64,000 nt of DNA, taken from Thermoplasmatales archaeon. GTDB taxonomy: Archaea > Thermoplasmatota > Thermoplasmata > Thermoplasmatales > Thermoplasmataceae. Made by a program: the position numbers and the translations under genes. The notes under the pieces were generated by a model. The model saw only the letters and a list, made by a program, of their open reading frames with translations. It was not told the DNA's origin and ran no database searches. The number at the start of each line of letters is the position of its first letter. Position 1 is the first letter of the stretch. The DNA lies in assembly GCA_027366585.1 (NCBI GenBank), contig DAHXNF010000010.1, positions 89,024-153,023 on the forward strand, in the 5' to 3' direction. This document shows, piece by piece, positions 26,790 through 35,826 of the stretch.

Positions 26790-28019
26790 CTACGTGAATA
26801 CCTCGAAGTCGTAGCCTACTTCCTTCAATTTTTCAAAAAGCGCCGCTGCATGCTTTGAGCCCCGGACGTTGACAGTGAACATAATGCTCTGGAACCCGAT
26901 TGGCGTGGTTTCGTCCAGGTTATCGACCTCTGCATGGTAGATGTTGCCGCCGGCTTCAGAGATTGCCATTGCAATCCTATATAGTGTTCCCGGTTTGTCG
27001 GGAATCTTGAAACCAATACGGACCAGCTTGGATTCGTGCTCAAGTGACTTGTAGATTATCTTGGAAAGGAGGAGGAGGTTCGTGTTGCCTCCCGAGATTA
27101 CGATGACAGTCTTCTTCCCAGAAATGTCCAGTTTTCCCTCGAGGATTGCAGCGAGGCCGGCGGCACCGGCAGGCTCGACCAGTATCTTGTTGTGCTCCAG
27201 GAGGTGATAGAGGGCGAGAGCGATGGTCTCATCCGAAACGGTGATTACATGATCCACGTACTTCTGTATCATGGATAGTGTGATGTCTCCCGGGCGCCGT
27301 ATGGCAATACCGTCTGCTATTGTCTGCCCGGTAACATGCTCGACTATGCTGCCCGAGTCCACTGAAGCACGGACAGAATCGAATTTCTCTGACTGGACCC
27401 CAATGACCCTGATGTTGGGATTAATCGTCTTGGCAGCCATAGCTATTCCCGAGATCAGGCCGCCACCGCCAACAGGAACCACAATCATGTCTGCATCCGG
27501 CAGGTCCTCCATTATTTCAAGGCCAATAGTCCCCTGACCGGCTATGATCCACCTATCATTGAATCCCTCGATAAATGTCCTGTTCTCGTCAACTGCAACC
27601 TTGAGTGCATGATCCCTCGCCTCCGCGTAATCTGAACCGAAGAGATCGATCTGCGCCCCGTATCGCTCGACTGCGTTAATCTTTGCAGGAGTGGTAAACT
27701 TGGGCATTACAATCTTGCAGTTGATCTTGCTTATCTTCGAGGCAAGCGCCACGCCCTGTGCATGGTTCCCGGCGCTGACTGCTATTACGCCCGCCTTCTT
27801 CTCCTCCGCAGTCAGCTTCGATATCTTGAAAAGCGCACCCCTGATCTTGAATGAACCAGTCTTCTGCAGATTCTCAAGCTTGTAAAATACGGACCCTCCG
27901 AATGTTTTTCCCATTGTTTCTGAGGAGTCCACAGGAGACCTGTTTATCTTTCCTTTGAGAAATTTTGCGGCCTCAAGTATGTCTTCAAATGCCGGCAGCT
28001 GAGATGACTCGATCACCAT
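26790..28019 (-). CDS. ilvA: threonine dehydratase (catabolic type with ACT domain)
   Basis: 409 residues. PLP enzyme that deaminates threonine (or serine) to 2-oxobutyrate (pyruvate). The PLP lysine lies in TGSFKIRGA near 58, the glycine loop is VPVGGGGLISG, and SAGNHAQG is typical. A C-terminal ACT-like domain (about 330-409: IGFKIPDKPGTLYRIAMAISEAGGNI) suggests allosteric control. Converges with acylphosphatase, with one base between stops. Confidence 0.93.
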   Translation of the reverse strand: MVIESSQLPAFEDILEAAKFLKGKINRSPVDSSETMGKTFGGSVFYKLENLQKTGSFKIRGALFKISKLTAEEKKAGVIAVSAGNHAQGVALASKISKINCKIVMPKFTTPAKINAVERYGAQIDLFGSDYAEARDHALKVAVDENRTFIEGFNDRWIIAGQGTIGLEIMEDLPDADMIVVPVGGGGLISGIAMAAKTINPNIRVIGVQSEKFDSVRASVDSGSIVEHVTGQTIADGIAIRRPGDITLSMIQKYVDHVITVSDETIALALYHLLEHNKILVEPAGAAGLAAILEGKLDISGKKTVIVISGGNTNLLLLSKIIYKSLEHESKLVRIGFKIPDKPGTLYRIAMAISEAGGNIYHAEVDNLDETTPIGFQSIMFTVNVRGSKHAAALFEKLKEVGYDFEVFT

Positions 28020-28124
28020 AATATAGACCCTGATTTGCTCTAAGTTATATTCATTTTCGCATAGTGCCGGTCTTATTGATCTTCAGCCTTTCATCTGTCA
28101 TAAGGGATAATCTGCTTCTCTTTT

Positions 28125-29132
28125 ATGGCGGATGTCGTTACCATGGGCATGAAGTTTGCAGTAATAGGGCTAGGTAACCACGCAATAAAGAGGGTCATGC
28201 CTGCCATCAGGATGTCTGGAAACAGCATAAATAGTGTTTATAGCAGGAGCCCTGAAAAGGCAAGCAGGATCGCAAAAGACTTTGGCGGCGAGCCCTATCA
28301 AAGCTACGACCGCATGCTTTCAGGTGACTGTGATGCAGTATACATCGCGTCTCCGAACAGCCTGCATTACAGCAATGCCATGGCTGCGCTTGAGCATGGA
28401 AAGCATGTCCTCATGGAGAAGCCTATGACTCTCGATTATGAGGAGGCGAAGAACCTTGTGGAGAAGGCGGAGGAAAACAACCTTTCGCTGGCTGTTGGCT
28501 TCCACCTGCGTCTCCACCCGGCGGTAGAGGAGATTAAAAAGCACATCCGGGACGGTGATATTGGCGATGTAACCGCGATTGATGCCAGCTGGGGAGGTTT
28601 CAGCCCTTCAAGCCGCACCAATACAGAGGAATCTGATAGCAGGTGGTGGGGCGAGGAATCCATGGTTGGTGGCGGGTCCATAATGGGCACCGGAGTTCAC
28701 GTAATGGATACACTGAACAATGTCATGGGGTTCCATCCGGATCGCATTTCGAGCTTCAGAGACCCCAGGGCGGAGTTAATAGACGCTACATCGTCCATCC
28801 TGCTGAATTATGGGGCCACAATTGCTCATGCAGTCTCTTCCCGAAGGATGTTCCTCCCGGATAACTCACTGAGGATAATGGGCACTGAGGGGGCCATTGT
28901 CTGCACTGATCTCTTCTCCACGCAGATCAAGAGTTCGCTCAACGTCAATGGAAAGACGAAGAGGTTCCAGTCAGGTAACATATACCGGAAGGAAGTTGAT
29001 TCCTTCGTCGATCTTGTGAATGAAAAGAGGTCACTGATCGCAAAGGGAATCGATGGATCCATTGTTGTTAAGATGACTGAGCTTGCGATCCGATCGGACA
29101 TGGAAGGAAGGGCTTTCCCGATTGACCTCTGA
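28125..29132 (+). CDS. Gfo/Idh/MocA family NAD(P)-dependent oxidoreductase
   Basis: 335 residues. N-terminal Rossmann fold (FAVIGLGNHAIKRVMPAI), the family EKP triad in MEKPMTLD, and GGGSIMGTGVHVMDTL with the expected Asp/His positions in the C-terminal domain. Members oxidise sugars, sugar acids or related alcohols; the substrate is not readable. The start could be ATG 28125, 28143 or 28149 (MKFAVIG); the last fits the Rossmann start best. Stands alone. Confidence 0.85.
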   Translation: MADVVTMGMKFAVIGLGNHAIKRVMPAIRMSGNSINSVYSRSPEKASRIAKDFGGEPYQSYDRMLSGDCDAVYIASPNSLHYSNAMAALEHGKHVLMEKPMTLDYEEAKNLVEKAEENNLSLAVGFHLRLHPAVEEIKKHIRDGDIGDVTAIDASWGGFSPSSRTNTEESDSRWWGEESMVGGGSIMGTGVHVMDTLNNVMGFHPDRISSFRDPRAELIDATSSILLNYGATIAHAVSSRRMFLPDNSLRIMGTEGAIVCTDLFSTQIKSSLNVNGKTKRFQSGNIYRKEVDSFVDLVNEKRSLIAKGIDGSIVVKMTELAIRSDMEGRAFPIDL

Positions 29133-29240
29133 TCTCCAGCATCAAGAAAAGAAGAAAACTACTGCATTGCTGGATCCACTCTCCGCACATGATTGAGTGC
29201 AGTTCGTGCGGGCCCGCATAGAAGATATTAAGATTACGGT

Positions 29241-29942
29241 ATGCTTCCCAGCATTATGACTACCTCCACATCGACTGTAACCAGTGAATATTGCTCGGAA
29301 GTCCTATTTGTGATAAAGGATTTCAGGACAGACATGCTGCTTTACAGGGAACGTGCAGCCCTCCTTCTTCCCGATAAGGATCAGAGGAACTCATTCATCA
29401 TATCTCACGACGGCAATGAGGTCCGTTTCTTCATCAAGAGCACCACACTGGCCGGACTTTCATACATGAAGGCATTTTTCAGTAAGCTTTACTTGTGCAA
29501 CTTTGAAAGACAGGATCCGCCTCAAATTGACGCCTTAAGAATACTTGTAATTCGCCCATCACTACGGAACTTCAGGGGAAAACAGAAATACAGCGCAGGT
29601 TTTGTCAGAACCCTGACCCAGGGACTGGCCTCGGTCAGGGATCTCAACTACCAAGCCGAGGTAATAATCGAGACTTCCCGGCCTGTTTCTGCAAGAAGAA
29701 GAAATTACGGTTTTTCGATCAGGATCCAGCTATCAGGCGATCCGATAAATTTTGATCCCGCTATCTCTGTGATAAGGGAATCTCTCAGGCAGATGAGAGA
29801 AGACCATGGCCTCGTTCTCAAGCTTAACGAAAGTAAGAAATTCAGGCTGCTAAGGAACCTACTTAAGGATCCATTCCAGCTGTCCAGCGTTGTCAGGATA
29901 CCTGAGGATGAAAGCCTTGTTCCATCCTCTCCTGCATCATGA
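29241..29942 (+). CDS. conserved-looking protein of unknown function
   Basis: 233 residues, mixed alpha/beta composition, basic, no signal or membrane segment. Features: an Arg/Lys-rich middle (…RPVSARRRNYGF…) and a C-terminal helix (…VIRESLRQMREDHGLVLKL…). Codon use and G+C match neighbours and the frame is clean, so it is likely a real gene. Its stop overlaps the convergent 3-hydroxyacyl-CoA dehydrogenase by 6 bases. I do not recognise the family. Met6 (29256) is an alternative start. Confidence 0.6.
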   Translation: MLPSIMTTSTSTVTSEYCSEVLFVIKDFRTDMLLYRERAALLLPDKDQRNSFIISHDGNEVRFFIKSTTLAGLSYMKAFFSKLYLCNFERQDPPQIDALRILVIRPSLRNFRGKQKYSAGFVRTLTQGLASVRDLNYQAEVIIETSRPVSARRRNYGFSIRIQLSGDPINFDPAISVIRESLRQMREDHGLVLKLNESKKFRLLRNLLKDPFQLSSVVRIPEDESLVPSSPAS

Positions 29943-30830
29943 TTCCTGCTTTATCCCGTAGTACTGGTAAAATCCTCCCTTGCTTCCCTTCTTGTTCCCC
30001 AGGTAACCGGATAGTACGAGCTTTTTCAGCAAAGTAGGCGCTGCGTAGTCAGACCTCTTCGTCTCCTCGTACATATATTCGGCGACATGAAGCATGGTAT
30101 CAAGGCCGATAAAGTCTGAGAGCTCGAACGGGCCCATAGGAAAGCCGAAGGCAAGCTTGGACATCTTATCTATCTCAGCGATACCTGCAACTCCTGATTC
30201 GAACATCCTGTAAGATTCCATTAGCCAGCTGTTAAGGAACCTGGTTGTAAAGAATCCAGGTCCGTCGTTCACGAGTATCGGGACCTTTCCCGCTGACTCG
30301 GATATTTGCACAACCGTCCTAATTGCTTCTTCCGTGGTTTCAGGGCCCTTGACCACTTCCACCAGCTTCATTACCTGAGGTGGGTTGAACCAGTGCATCC
30401 CAACGAAGTTCTTCCCCCTAGTGGTAAAGGAGGAGAGACTGCTAATCATTATTCCTGATGTGTTGGATGCAAACAGTGCATCTTTCTTCACGATCCCGTC
30501 CAGTTTCCTGAAGAGTGCTCCCTTGACCTTTTCATCCTCTGTGATCGCCTCGATGACTAGATCGCAGTCCTTCAGGTCCTCCTGGTTCACTGTCGTGCTC
30601 AACCTGGAGAGCGTCTGATCTGCTTCCTCCTGCTTCATCTTGCCTGAAGAGACGGCACGCTCCAGGCCAAACCTTCCTGTTCGGATCATCTGCATGCCAT
30701 TCTTCAGGAAATCCTCAGAGATGTCGTTCATAATCACGCTATATCCGTACCTTGCAAGTGTCTGAGCAATCCCGTGACCCATTATTCCTGAGCCAATCAC
30801 GCCAATTTTCAAGTCTTTCTGAGCCCGCAT
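29937..30830 (-). CDS. hbd: 3-hydroxyacyl-CoA dehydrogenase
   Basis: 297 residues from the ATG at 30830 (MRAQKDLKIGVIG...), which places the Rossmann strand at the usual distance; a longer reading to 30872 is less likely. NAD site GSGIMGHGIAQTLA, AITEDEKVKGALF, NTSGIMISSL, catalytic His in GMHWFNPPQVMKLVEVV and the C-terminal GFPMGPFELSDFIGLD domain are all there. Oxidises 3-hydroxyacyl-CoA in fatty-acid or branched-chain acid breakdown, consistent with the ETF/FixCX genes in this window. Confidence 0.93.
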   Translation of the reverse strand: MRAQKDLKIGVIGSGIMGHGIAQTLARYGYSVIMNDISEDFLKNGMQMIRTGRFGLERAVSSGKMKQEEADQTLSRLSTTVNQEDLKDCDLVIEAITEDEKVKGALFRKLDGIVKKDALFASNTSGIMISSLSSFTTRGKNFVGMHWFNPPQVMKLVEVVKGPETTEEAIRTVVQISESAGKVPILVNDGPGFFTTRFLNSWLMESYRMFESGVAGIAEIDKMSKLAFGFPMGPFELSDFIGLDTMLHVAEYMYEETKRSDYAAPTLLKKLVLSGYLGNKKGSKGGFYQYYGIKQES

Positions 30831-30979
30831 GAGAGGTAAATCATAAGAAGGTTGATAACTGTTGCATCTCATTTGCCTGATAGCTGAATAAAGAATGAAA
30901 TCTGTCCTTGATCAGCGTCCAATACCCTATATCTTGCCCTAACATCTTTATGCTCGGCCAAAATATCTCATAGATTGCT

Positions 30980-32026
30980 ATGTTTTTTAATCCCAGGAAG
31001 ATGTATCTGTTTGAATGGATAGTTGAGAATGGGAGGAAAGCCAAGTATAACCTCTCGAGGAACAACATGCCAGATTATATCGCAAGACAGTCCGGAATAG
31101 ACTTTTCTTTCGAGACCTACGAGAAGAACCGTGACTCTGCGCAGAAGTTATTCGTTGAAGCGGTATCCAACCTATATAATGTTCCTGAAGATTGCGTCAC
31201 GCCAACCATTTCAGGTTCTGAGGCGATCTTCATTTCGCTCCTCTACATCAGGAGGTTCTCCGGAAGGATCAAGATATTCCTTCCTGAGTATGAGCCGATT
31301 TTCAATGTCGCGGAGTCGCTGGGCTTTGATGTGGAATATAGGGATTTAAAGGATCTCGACGCTGAGGATCTGGATATCCCATTTGGGTGCTCCTTGCCAA
31401 ATAACCCGATTGGGACTTCCAACCGCTTGTTCCTGGGAGAAGCGGCCCATGACGAGGGACCGCGCCCTATGAGGTATTTTGACGAAACGTTCGCGGAATT
31501 CAGGAAAAAGAAGGGTACCACGGTGTTCCATGAAAACAGATCAATAATAGCATCGTCCACGATGGTAAAGTATTACGGCCTATCCGACCTGAAGGTGGGT
31601 TGGATCCTTGCGGATTCTTCGCTTAAGGAGCACTTGGTGAATACAATGAATGGGGTAACCCCGTCCATACCGCCTTATTCCCTCTGGATATCCTATCAGG
31701 CGATGAAGGAAAAGCCTTATTTCGATAAGGAAGTGGAGGAACTGGTCAAGACAAATACCGAGATCGTTGGAAAATTCATCAACAGTACCCCTGGACTTGA
31801 ATGGGAGGAACCGGACGGAACCCCATTCGGGTTCGTACATGTCAAGACAAGGAACTCGAAGGAACTCTGCCAGGATATACTTGAGAAGACGGGGGTACTC
31901 GTCGGTCCGGGAAAATACTTCGGCGACGATTCAGGCTTCAGGCTGTGCTTCACCTTACCACCAGAAGACCTTTCCATGGGGCTCAAGGATCTTGGAGATT
32001 ACTTCAGGATGCACATGAAAAACTGA
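30980..32026 (+). CDS. class I/II pyridoxal-phosphate aminotransferase
   Basis: 348 residues. Fold-type I aminotransferase: SGSEAIFISL near residue 78, LPNNPIGT, YFDETFAEF for the PLP-ring Asp, Schiff-base Lys in SSTMVKYYGLSDLKVGW, and the carboxylate-binding Arg in FRLCF. A short form (usual 370-400). Related to histidinol-phosphate/threonine-phosphate decarboxylase-like enzymes in size, but the substrate is unknown. AAATATCT lies about 20 bases before the ATG, in keeping with a leaderless message. Confidence 0.85.
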   Translation: MFFNPRKMYLFEWIVENGRKAKYNLSRNNMPDYIARQSGIDFSFETYEKNRDSAQKLFVEAVSNLYNVPEDCVTPTISGSEAIFISLLYIRRFSGRIKIFLPEYEPIFNVAESLGFDVEYRDLKDLDAEDLDIPFGCSLPNNPIGTSNRLFLGEAAHDEGPRPMRYFDETFAEFRKKKGTTVFHENRSIIASSTMVKYYGLSDLKVGWILADSSLKEHLVNTMNGVTPSIPPYSLWISYQAMKEKPYFDKEVEELVKTNTEIVGKFINSTPGLEWEEPDGTPFGFVHVKTRNSKELCQDILEKTGVLVGPGKYFGDDSGFRLCFTLPPEDLSMGLKDLGDYFRMHMKN

Positions 32027-32054
32027 GCTTCACTGACAGTAGAATTATTGTCGT

Positions 32055-32363
32055 TCATTCTCTTTTCTGTATTATCAGCTTGAGTCCGTCTACATCCTTA
32101 ACTACCGCCTTGTCCCCAGGCTCAAGTTTCTCTTCTTTATCAAATGGAGCGGCGGCCCAAACCTGTGAATCTACAAGCACCTCTATCCTATCAGGATTGA
32201 CGGATTTAACAGTGCAGCGCCTCCCTAGCATGCTCTCAACTCCCGTGAATCCGGAAGCACCGAACGGGTACCTGGTAAGAAGCCTTCCAAGCCATGCCCC
32301 GATAAAAAGACTACCGACCGTGTCCAGTACAACGATGAGGATAAGTATTGTCTCACTTGGCAC
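32055..32363 (-). CDS. short NfeD-like membrane protein
   Basis: 102 residues. One or two weak hydrophobic stretches at the N-terminus (about 4-28), then an OB-fold resembling the NfeD C-terminal domain: GASGFTGVESMLGRRCTVKSV, then VWAAAPFDKEEKLEPGDKAVV. NfeD proteins partner membrane proteases and stomatin-like proteins; no such gene is adjacent. Converges with the aminotransferase. Confidence 0.65.
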   Translation of the reverse strand: MPSETILILIVVLDTVGSLFIGAWLGRLLTRYPFGASGFTGVESMLGRRCTVKSVNPDRIEVLVDSQVWAAAPFDKEEKLEPGDKAVVKDVDGLKLIIQKRE

Positions 32364-32525
32364 ATCTCTTTATTATTTTTCAGGATATATGATTGTTGAT
32401 TTTTAAGGCAACTTACTTCTTTCGCATGCTTAATGCATTACGAATATCTATTGTGGTGCCCCAAACGCTGAATTCCATATTTCCAATCTCTGTGAAACAA
32501 AATGTTGAAGATTTCAATGTGAACT

Positions 32526-32717
32526 GTGAATAATGCAAGACTGATTCTCTTGCATGTTGGTAAGAATGAACCCACCCTGCACACTATACTAAGAAAGGAT
32601 GAAAATAGCAGGTGGGATGTTCCTTTCAAGTTCTTGCAGCACCCCGTGAACCCGTACTTTGGAGTGAAAAAGGGAAGTTATAAGATCCGTTATGATTTGT
32701 TTGACCAATACAGGTGA
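32526..32717 (+). CDS. doubtful small ORF
   Basis: 63 residues starting at an ATG, hydrophilic with an aromatic-rich end (…VNPYFGVKKGSYKIRY…). It fills a gap of about 330 bases between the NfeD-like gene and the ATPase operon end. No ribosome site is evident and no family is recognised. Confidence 0.3.
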   Translation: MNNARLILLHVGKNEPTLHTILRKDENSRWDVPFKFLQHPVNPYFGVKKGSYKIRYDLFDQYR

Positions 32718-32723
32718 AACAGC

Positions 32724-34646
32724 TTATTTCTCTTCTTCCTGCAACGTGTATTTTCTCTCGGTTCCGAATGGGCGGAACTGCCTTCCGTTACCGCGATAGA
32801 ACTTGGAGAAGAATTCCACATAAAGGAGCCTTGCACCCTGAATGCCAGGCTCGAAAATCGCTATTGCCAGGTTAAATATCTGTCCCAGGACCAGGACTAC
32901 TCCTCCCAGCAGGATGAAAACAGGTCCCTTGTGCAGGTTGGAGAGGAAAATGTCGTCCACCACGAATGCAAGGATCACCGAAGCAAGCAGGATTCCCACT
33001 ATTCTTGTATAAGAAAGAATATGCGATATGAGGGAAGGGACCTCTATCATTCCCCTGCCCCTCTCAAAGACAATCACGATAATTAATCCGAGGATAGCAA
33101 GGTAGACAGGAAGAGCAGTAAGAGGACCCGTGATGGGATCGAGGGAGATTGAGACCTTATGCAGGAAGTTAAGACCGGTAATGGCAACCCCCCACGCGAG
33201 TATGAGCCAGCCCACTGAGCTGATCGCCTTGTGGTTTTCGCCATGCGCAATGTTGTTGAGTACGCCAAGTATGAACCCGAAGGATACCATTGCAAGGCCG
33301 ATATATCCTGACAAGAGTAGCAGCTTCGCAATACCGTAAGATGTGATCGGATCGAGAATTGTGAAGGGAAGCAATTTAAAGCCGAAGAAGTTATTGAATA
33401 TTACTCCCGCAATAATGGCAATTATGGAGGATGGTATCAATACCTTCCCGAGTACAAGAAGAGGACCCTTTCCAAGGATCTGGACAGCGAATGCTGAGAT
33501 TTTTTTCGGCATAATGGAGAATGTCCCCGGATGTGTTATCTTCCTCACCATCCATATAGAGAACAGGAGGATTACCAGGCCATAGCCAATATCACCAACC
33601 ATCAGGCCGAAGAAGAAAGGGAATATAATCGCAAATATTAGTGTGGGATCGAATTCACTCTCCACCGGCAGGGAATAGAAACGTATGAAGAACTCAAAGA
33701 CCCGGATATGCTTCCAGTTGGCGAATGCTGTGGGTGGTTCCTCGCTTGTTTTTACCCTGCTGACAAGACAGGATCCTGCGGTGCGCTTTTCCAGCGCTTT
33801 CGTTAATTTTTCCACTTCTCGGACCTTTACCCAGCCTTCCATTGCAAATGCTTCTGAAGTGGACAATGCCCTTTGCGCAGCCTCCAGTTTACTTACTTCT
33901 ATGCGAAGCTGCTCTTCCAGCGTAGCAATTTCCCCGTAATACTTCCTGGAGAGTTCTTGGTAATCCTCGTTTACCATGGAAAGAGCTTTTTCCATGTTCT
34001 TCAGGTTGGCAACGAGATCCTCATAATAATCGGCCGGTTTCCCCTTGAGCTCAGGTATGTGCAATAACGAATATCCCAGCTCGTTGGCGACTTTTGCCAA
34101 GTCCGTTTCAGCAAGCACAGGAATAGTGACTACATACTGACCATTTGGTGTAGGTACAACAGATGGTGAGGATGGGATCCGCCTAAGAGCATCAGGATCG
34201 ACGTTCTGCATCGGGCTTGTGACAATGTATGACTTGGTGAATGAAGTATTGAAAATTGAAAGATCGACGTCCATCCCGATGAGAGGCTGCGTCGTCTCCA
34301 TTCGGTTCCGGATGTCCTTTATGTCGGTGCTGATGTCAGCCTCCTTTTCTTTGAGGATCCTGAGGCGATCAGTGAGATCTATGGACCTGGCCTCTTCCAG
34401 AGCATCTTTGAGCGAGGTGAATTTCTTCCTGCTCTGAACAGGTTGCTTTGGAAGAATTCCCATGTATGACTTAAGCCTCTGCAACTCGGCGTTTGCAACC
34501 TCGATTTCTGAAGCAAGATCGGATGCCTTCATGTACTGGAGCAGGTCCGGTGACACCGGCTCAAGCTGCATGACCCTCAAGTCATGGAGGATTGTAACTA
34601 CCCGATCCCTGTACCTGATCAGGGAGATTATGCGTATCTTTTCCAT
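32724..34646 (-). CDS. atpI: A-type ATP synthase subunit I (a subunit)
   Basis: 640 residues. The membrane stator/proton-channel subunit: a long cytosolic coiled-coil N-terminal half (1 to about 340) followed by seven or eight membrane segments, including the ILSYTRIVGILLASVILAF segment with the essential Arg and the GDIGYG motif. It ends the ATPase operon, 24 bases after subunit H. Confidence 0.95.
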   Translation of the reverse strand: MEKIRIISLIRYRDRVVTILHDLRVMQLEPVSPDLLQYMKASDLASEIEVANAELQRLKSYMGILPKQPVQSRKKFTSLKDALEEARSIDLTDRLRILKEKEADISTDIKDIRNRMETTQPLIGMDVDLSIFNTSFTKSYIVTSPMQNVDPDALRRIPSSPSVVPTPNGQYVVTIPVLAETDLAKVANELGYSLLHIPELKGKPADYYEDLVANLKNMEKALSMVNEDYQELSRKYYGEIATLEEQLRIEVSKLEAAQRALSTSEAFAMEGWVKVREVEKLTKALEKRTAGSCLVSRVKTSEEPPTAFANWKHIRVFEFFIRFYSLPVESEFDPTLIFAIIFPFFFGLMVGDIGYGLVILLFSIWMVRKITHPGTFSIMPKKISAFAVQILGKGPLLVLGKVLIPSSIIAIIAGVIFNNFFGFKLLPFTILDPITSYGIAKLLLLSGYIGLAMVSFGFILGVLNNIAHGENHKAISSVGWLILAWGVAITGLNFLHKVSISLDPITGPLTALPVYLAILGLIIVIVFERGRGMIEVPSLISHILSYTRIVGILLASVILAFVVDDIFLSNLHKGPVFILLGGVVLVLGQIFNLAIAIFEPGIQGARLLYVEFFSKFYRGNGRQFRPFGTERKYTLQEEEK

Positions 34647-34670
34647 CTTCTCCGGTCTCAGTGCCGTGGC

Positions 34671-34994
34671 TTACTCCTCCAGGAACTTTCTTACAATTTC
34701 GGACAGAATCTTTGATGCCTCTTTCTTGTCCAGGCTGAGCTTCATTTCTGATGCAAGCTTTCTCGCAGATTTCAGGGTTTTCTCCTCTTTTTGAAGGAGC
34801 TTCATTTCCTCTTCGTCAAGCTTGGCCATGCGCTCCATTTCTAAACGCTGTGATTCAGCTTCGATATCCTGCTGTGATTTCTTCAGTAGCTGCTCGTATG
34901 CTTCTTTCAGCTTCTTGCTTTCCTCATTGAATTCGGCATTGGCAGCCTCTTCTGCTTCCTTTATTTTCTTGAGTATCTCTATATCGTCTGGCAT
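34671..34994 (-). CDS. atpH: A-type ATP synthase subunit H (peripheral stalk)
   Basis: 107 residues from the ATG at 34994 (MPDDIEILKK...), nearly all charged coiled-coil rich in Glu and Lys, as expected of the stalk partner of subunit E. This start overlaps the stop of the preceding 56-residue gene by one base (TGATG) and lies seven bases after GGAG; an ATG three bases earlier is too close. Longer readings upstream are the other gene's frame. Confidence 0.85.
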   Translation of the reverse strand: MPDDIEILKKIKEAEEAANAEFNEESKKLKEAYEQLLKKSQQDIEAESQRLEMERMAKLDEEEMKLLQKEEKTLKSARKLASEMKLSLDKKEASKILSEIVRKFLEE

Positions 34995-35164
34995 CATATC
35001 ACTCCGGCAAATAGCAGTACCAGTACTGCTCCCGTAACGCCCATGTTGATTGTCCATATTATCGCCCTGGCAAGGCGGAACTTCCTGACCGCTGGGCTAT
35101 TCAGGGCCTCCGGACTCAACTTATAATACATCACGCGTTTTCCATTCTTATCGTAAAGCGCCAC
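34994..35164 (-). CDS. 56-residue membrane protein inside the A-ATPase operon
   Basis: A GTG-started gene overlapping the subunit D stop by one base (TAGTG) and ending in a TGA that overlaps the subunit H start. The protein begins MALYDKNGKRVMYYKL, has a basic middle (VRKFRLARAI) and one membrane segment (about 36-55, IIWTINMGVTGAVLVLLFAG). Coupled overlap on both sides shows it is translated as part of the operon. I know no standard A-ATPase subunit of this kind. It could be a small rotor/stator accessory or assembly protein. Confidence 0.75.
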   Translation of the reverse strand: MALYDKNGKRVMYYKLSPEALNSPAVRKFRLARAIIWTINMGVTGAVLVLLFAGVI

Positions 35165-35826
35165 TAGGCGGCACCTCCTGGGTTCTGGGAACTCCTGGCC
35201 TGAAGGTTTCTCTTCACTGCCTTGAGCATGCTGAACGTTTCTCTCTCCATCTCATCCAGGCGCATCCTGATGTACTTGGCATTTGCAGCCAGGCCCGGAA
35301 TCAGTATGTTCTCGATTGCATTGGATCTCCTCTTCGTCCTGTCTATTTCCCTGAGAAGTTTCCTCATTGAATTCTCCTTCTCGGCAATCTCGAGAAGTGC
35401 CTTGAAGATCTTCTCGAATTTCATGATCGAGTCATTTATCACGGTCGGGATCGAAACTGCCCTGTATATCTCTGAGAGCAGGCTCTCATGGTAGACCACA
35501 TTCAGGGTTGGGATACGCACGCCCATCACGTTCTTGGTTGCGACGTTCGCATCCGTATCGACGGACATGGATGCAATCCTCTCAAGATTCACAAGACCGG
35601 AGAGAGCCTCCGCGAGGCGAACCGTGCCAAGTGTTGTCTCCATGTCTGACCTGATGTTCTCCCTCATTCCCTTCACAGTCCTGCTGATAGCAAAAAACTC
35701 CATGACAAGCGAGGTTCTCTTCATCTTGAGCAGATCCAGCCCCTTCTTTGCCAGGCGTATTCTCCTGGTCAAGTTGATCAGCTCAATCCTGGTAGGTTTA
35801 ACCTCGCTCGATGCCATCCAAATCAC
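35164..35826 (-). CDS. atpD: A-type ATP synthase subunit D (central stalk)
   Basis: 220 residues, mostly two long helices as in the V/A-type central shaft: [30 protein letters not shown] at the N-terminus and …[20 protein letters not shown]… at the C-terminal helix, both family hallmarks. Overlaps the subunit B stop by 4 bases. Confidence 0.95.
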   Translation of the reverse strand: MIWMASSEVKPTRIELINLTRRIRLAKKGLDLLKMKRTSLVMEFFAISRTVKGMRENIRSDMETTLGTVRLAEALSGLVNLERIASMSVDTDANVATKNVMGVRIPTLNVVYHESLLSEIYRAVSIPTVINDSIMKFEKIFKALLEIAEKENSMRKLLREIDRTKRRSNAIENILIPGLAANAKYIRMRLDEMERETFSMLKAVKRNLQARSSQNPGGAA

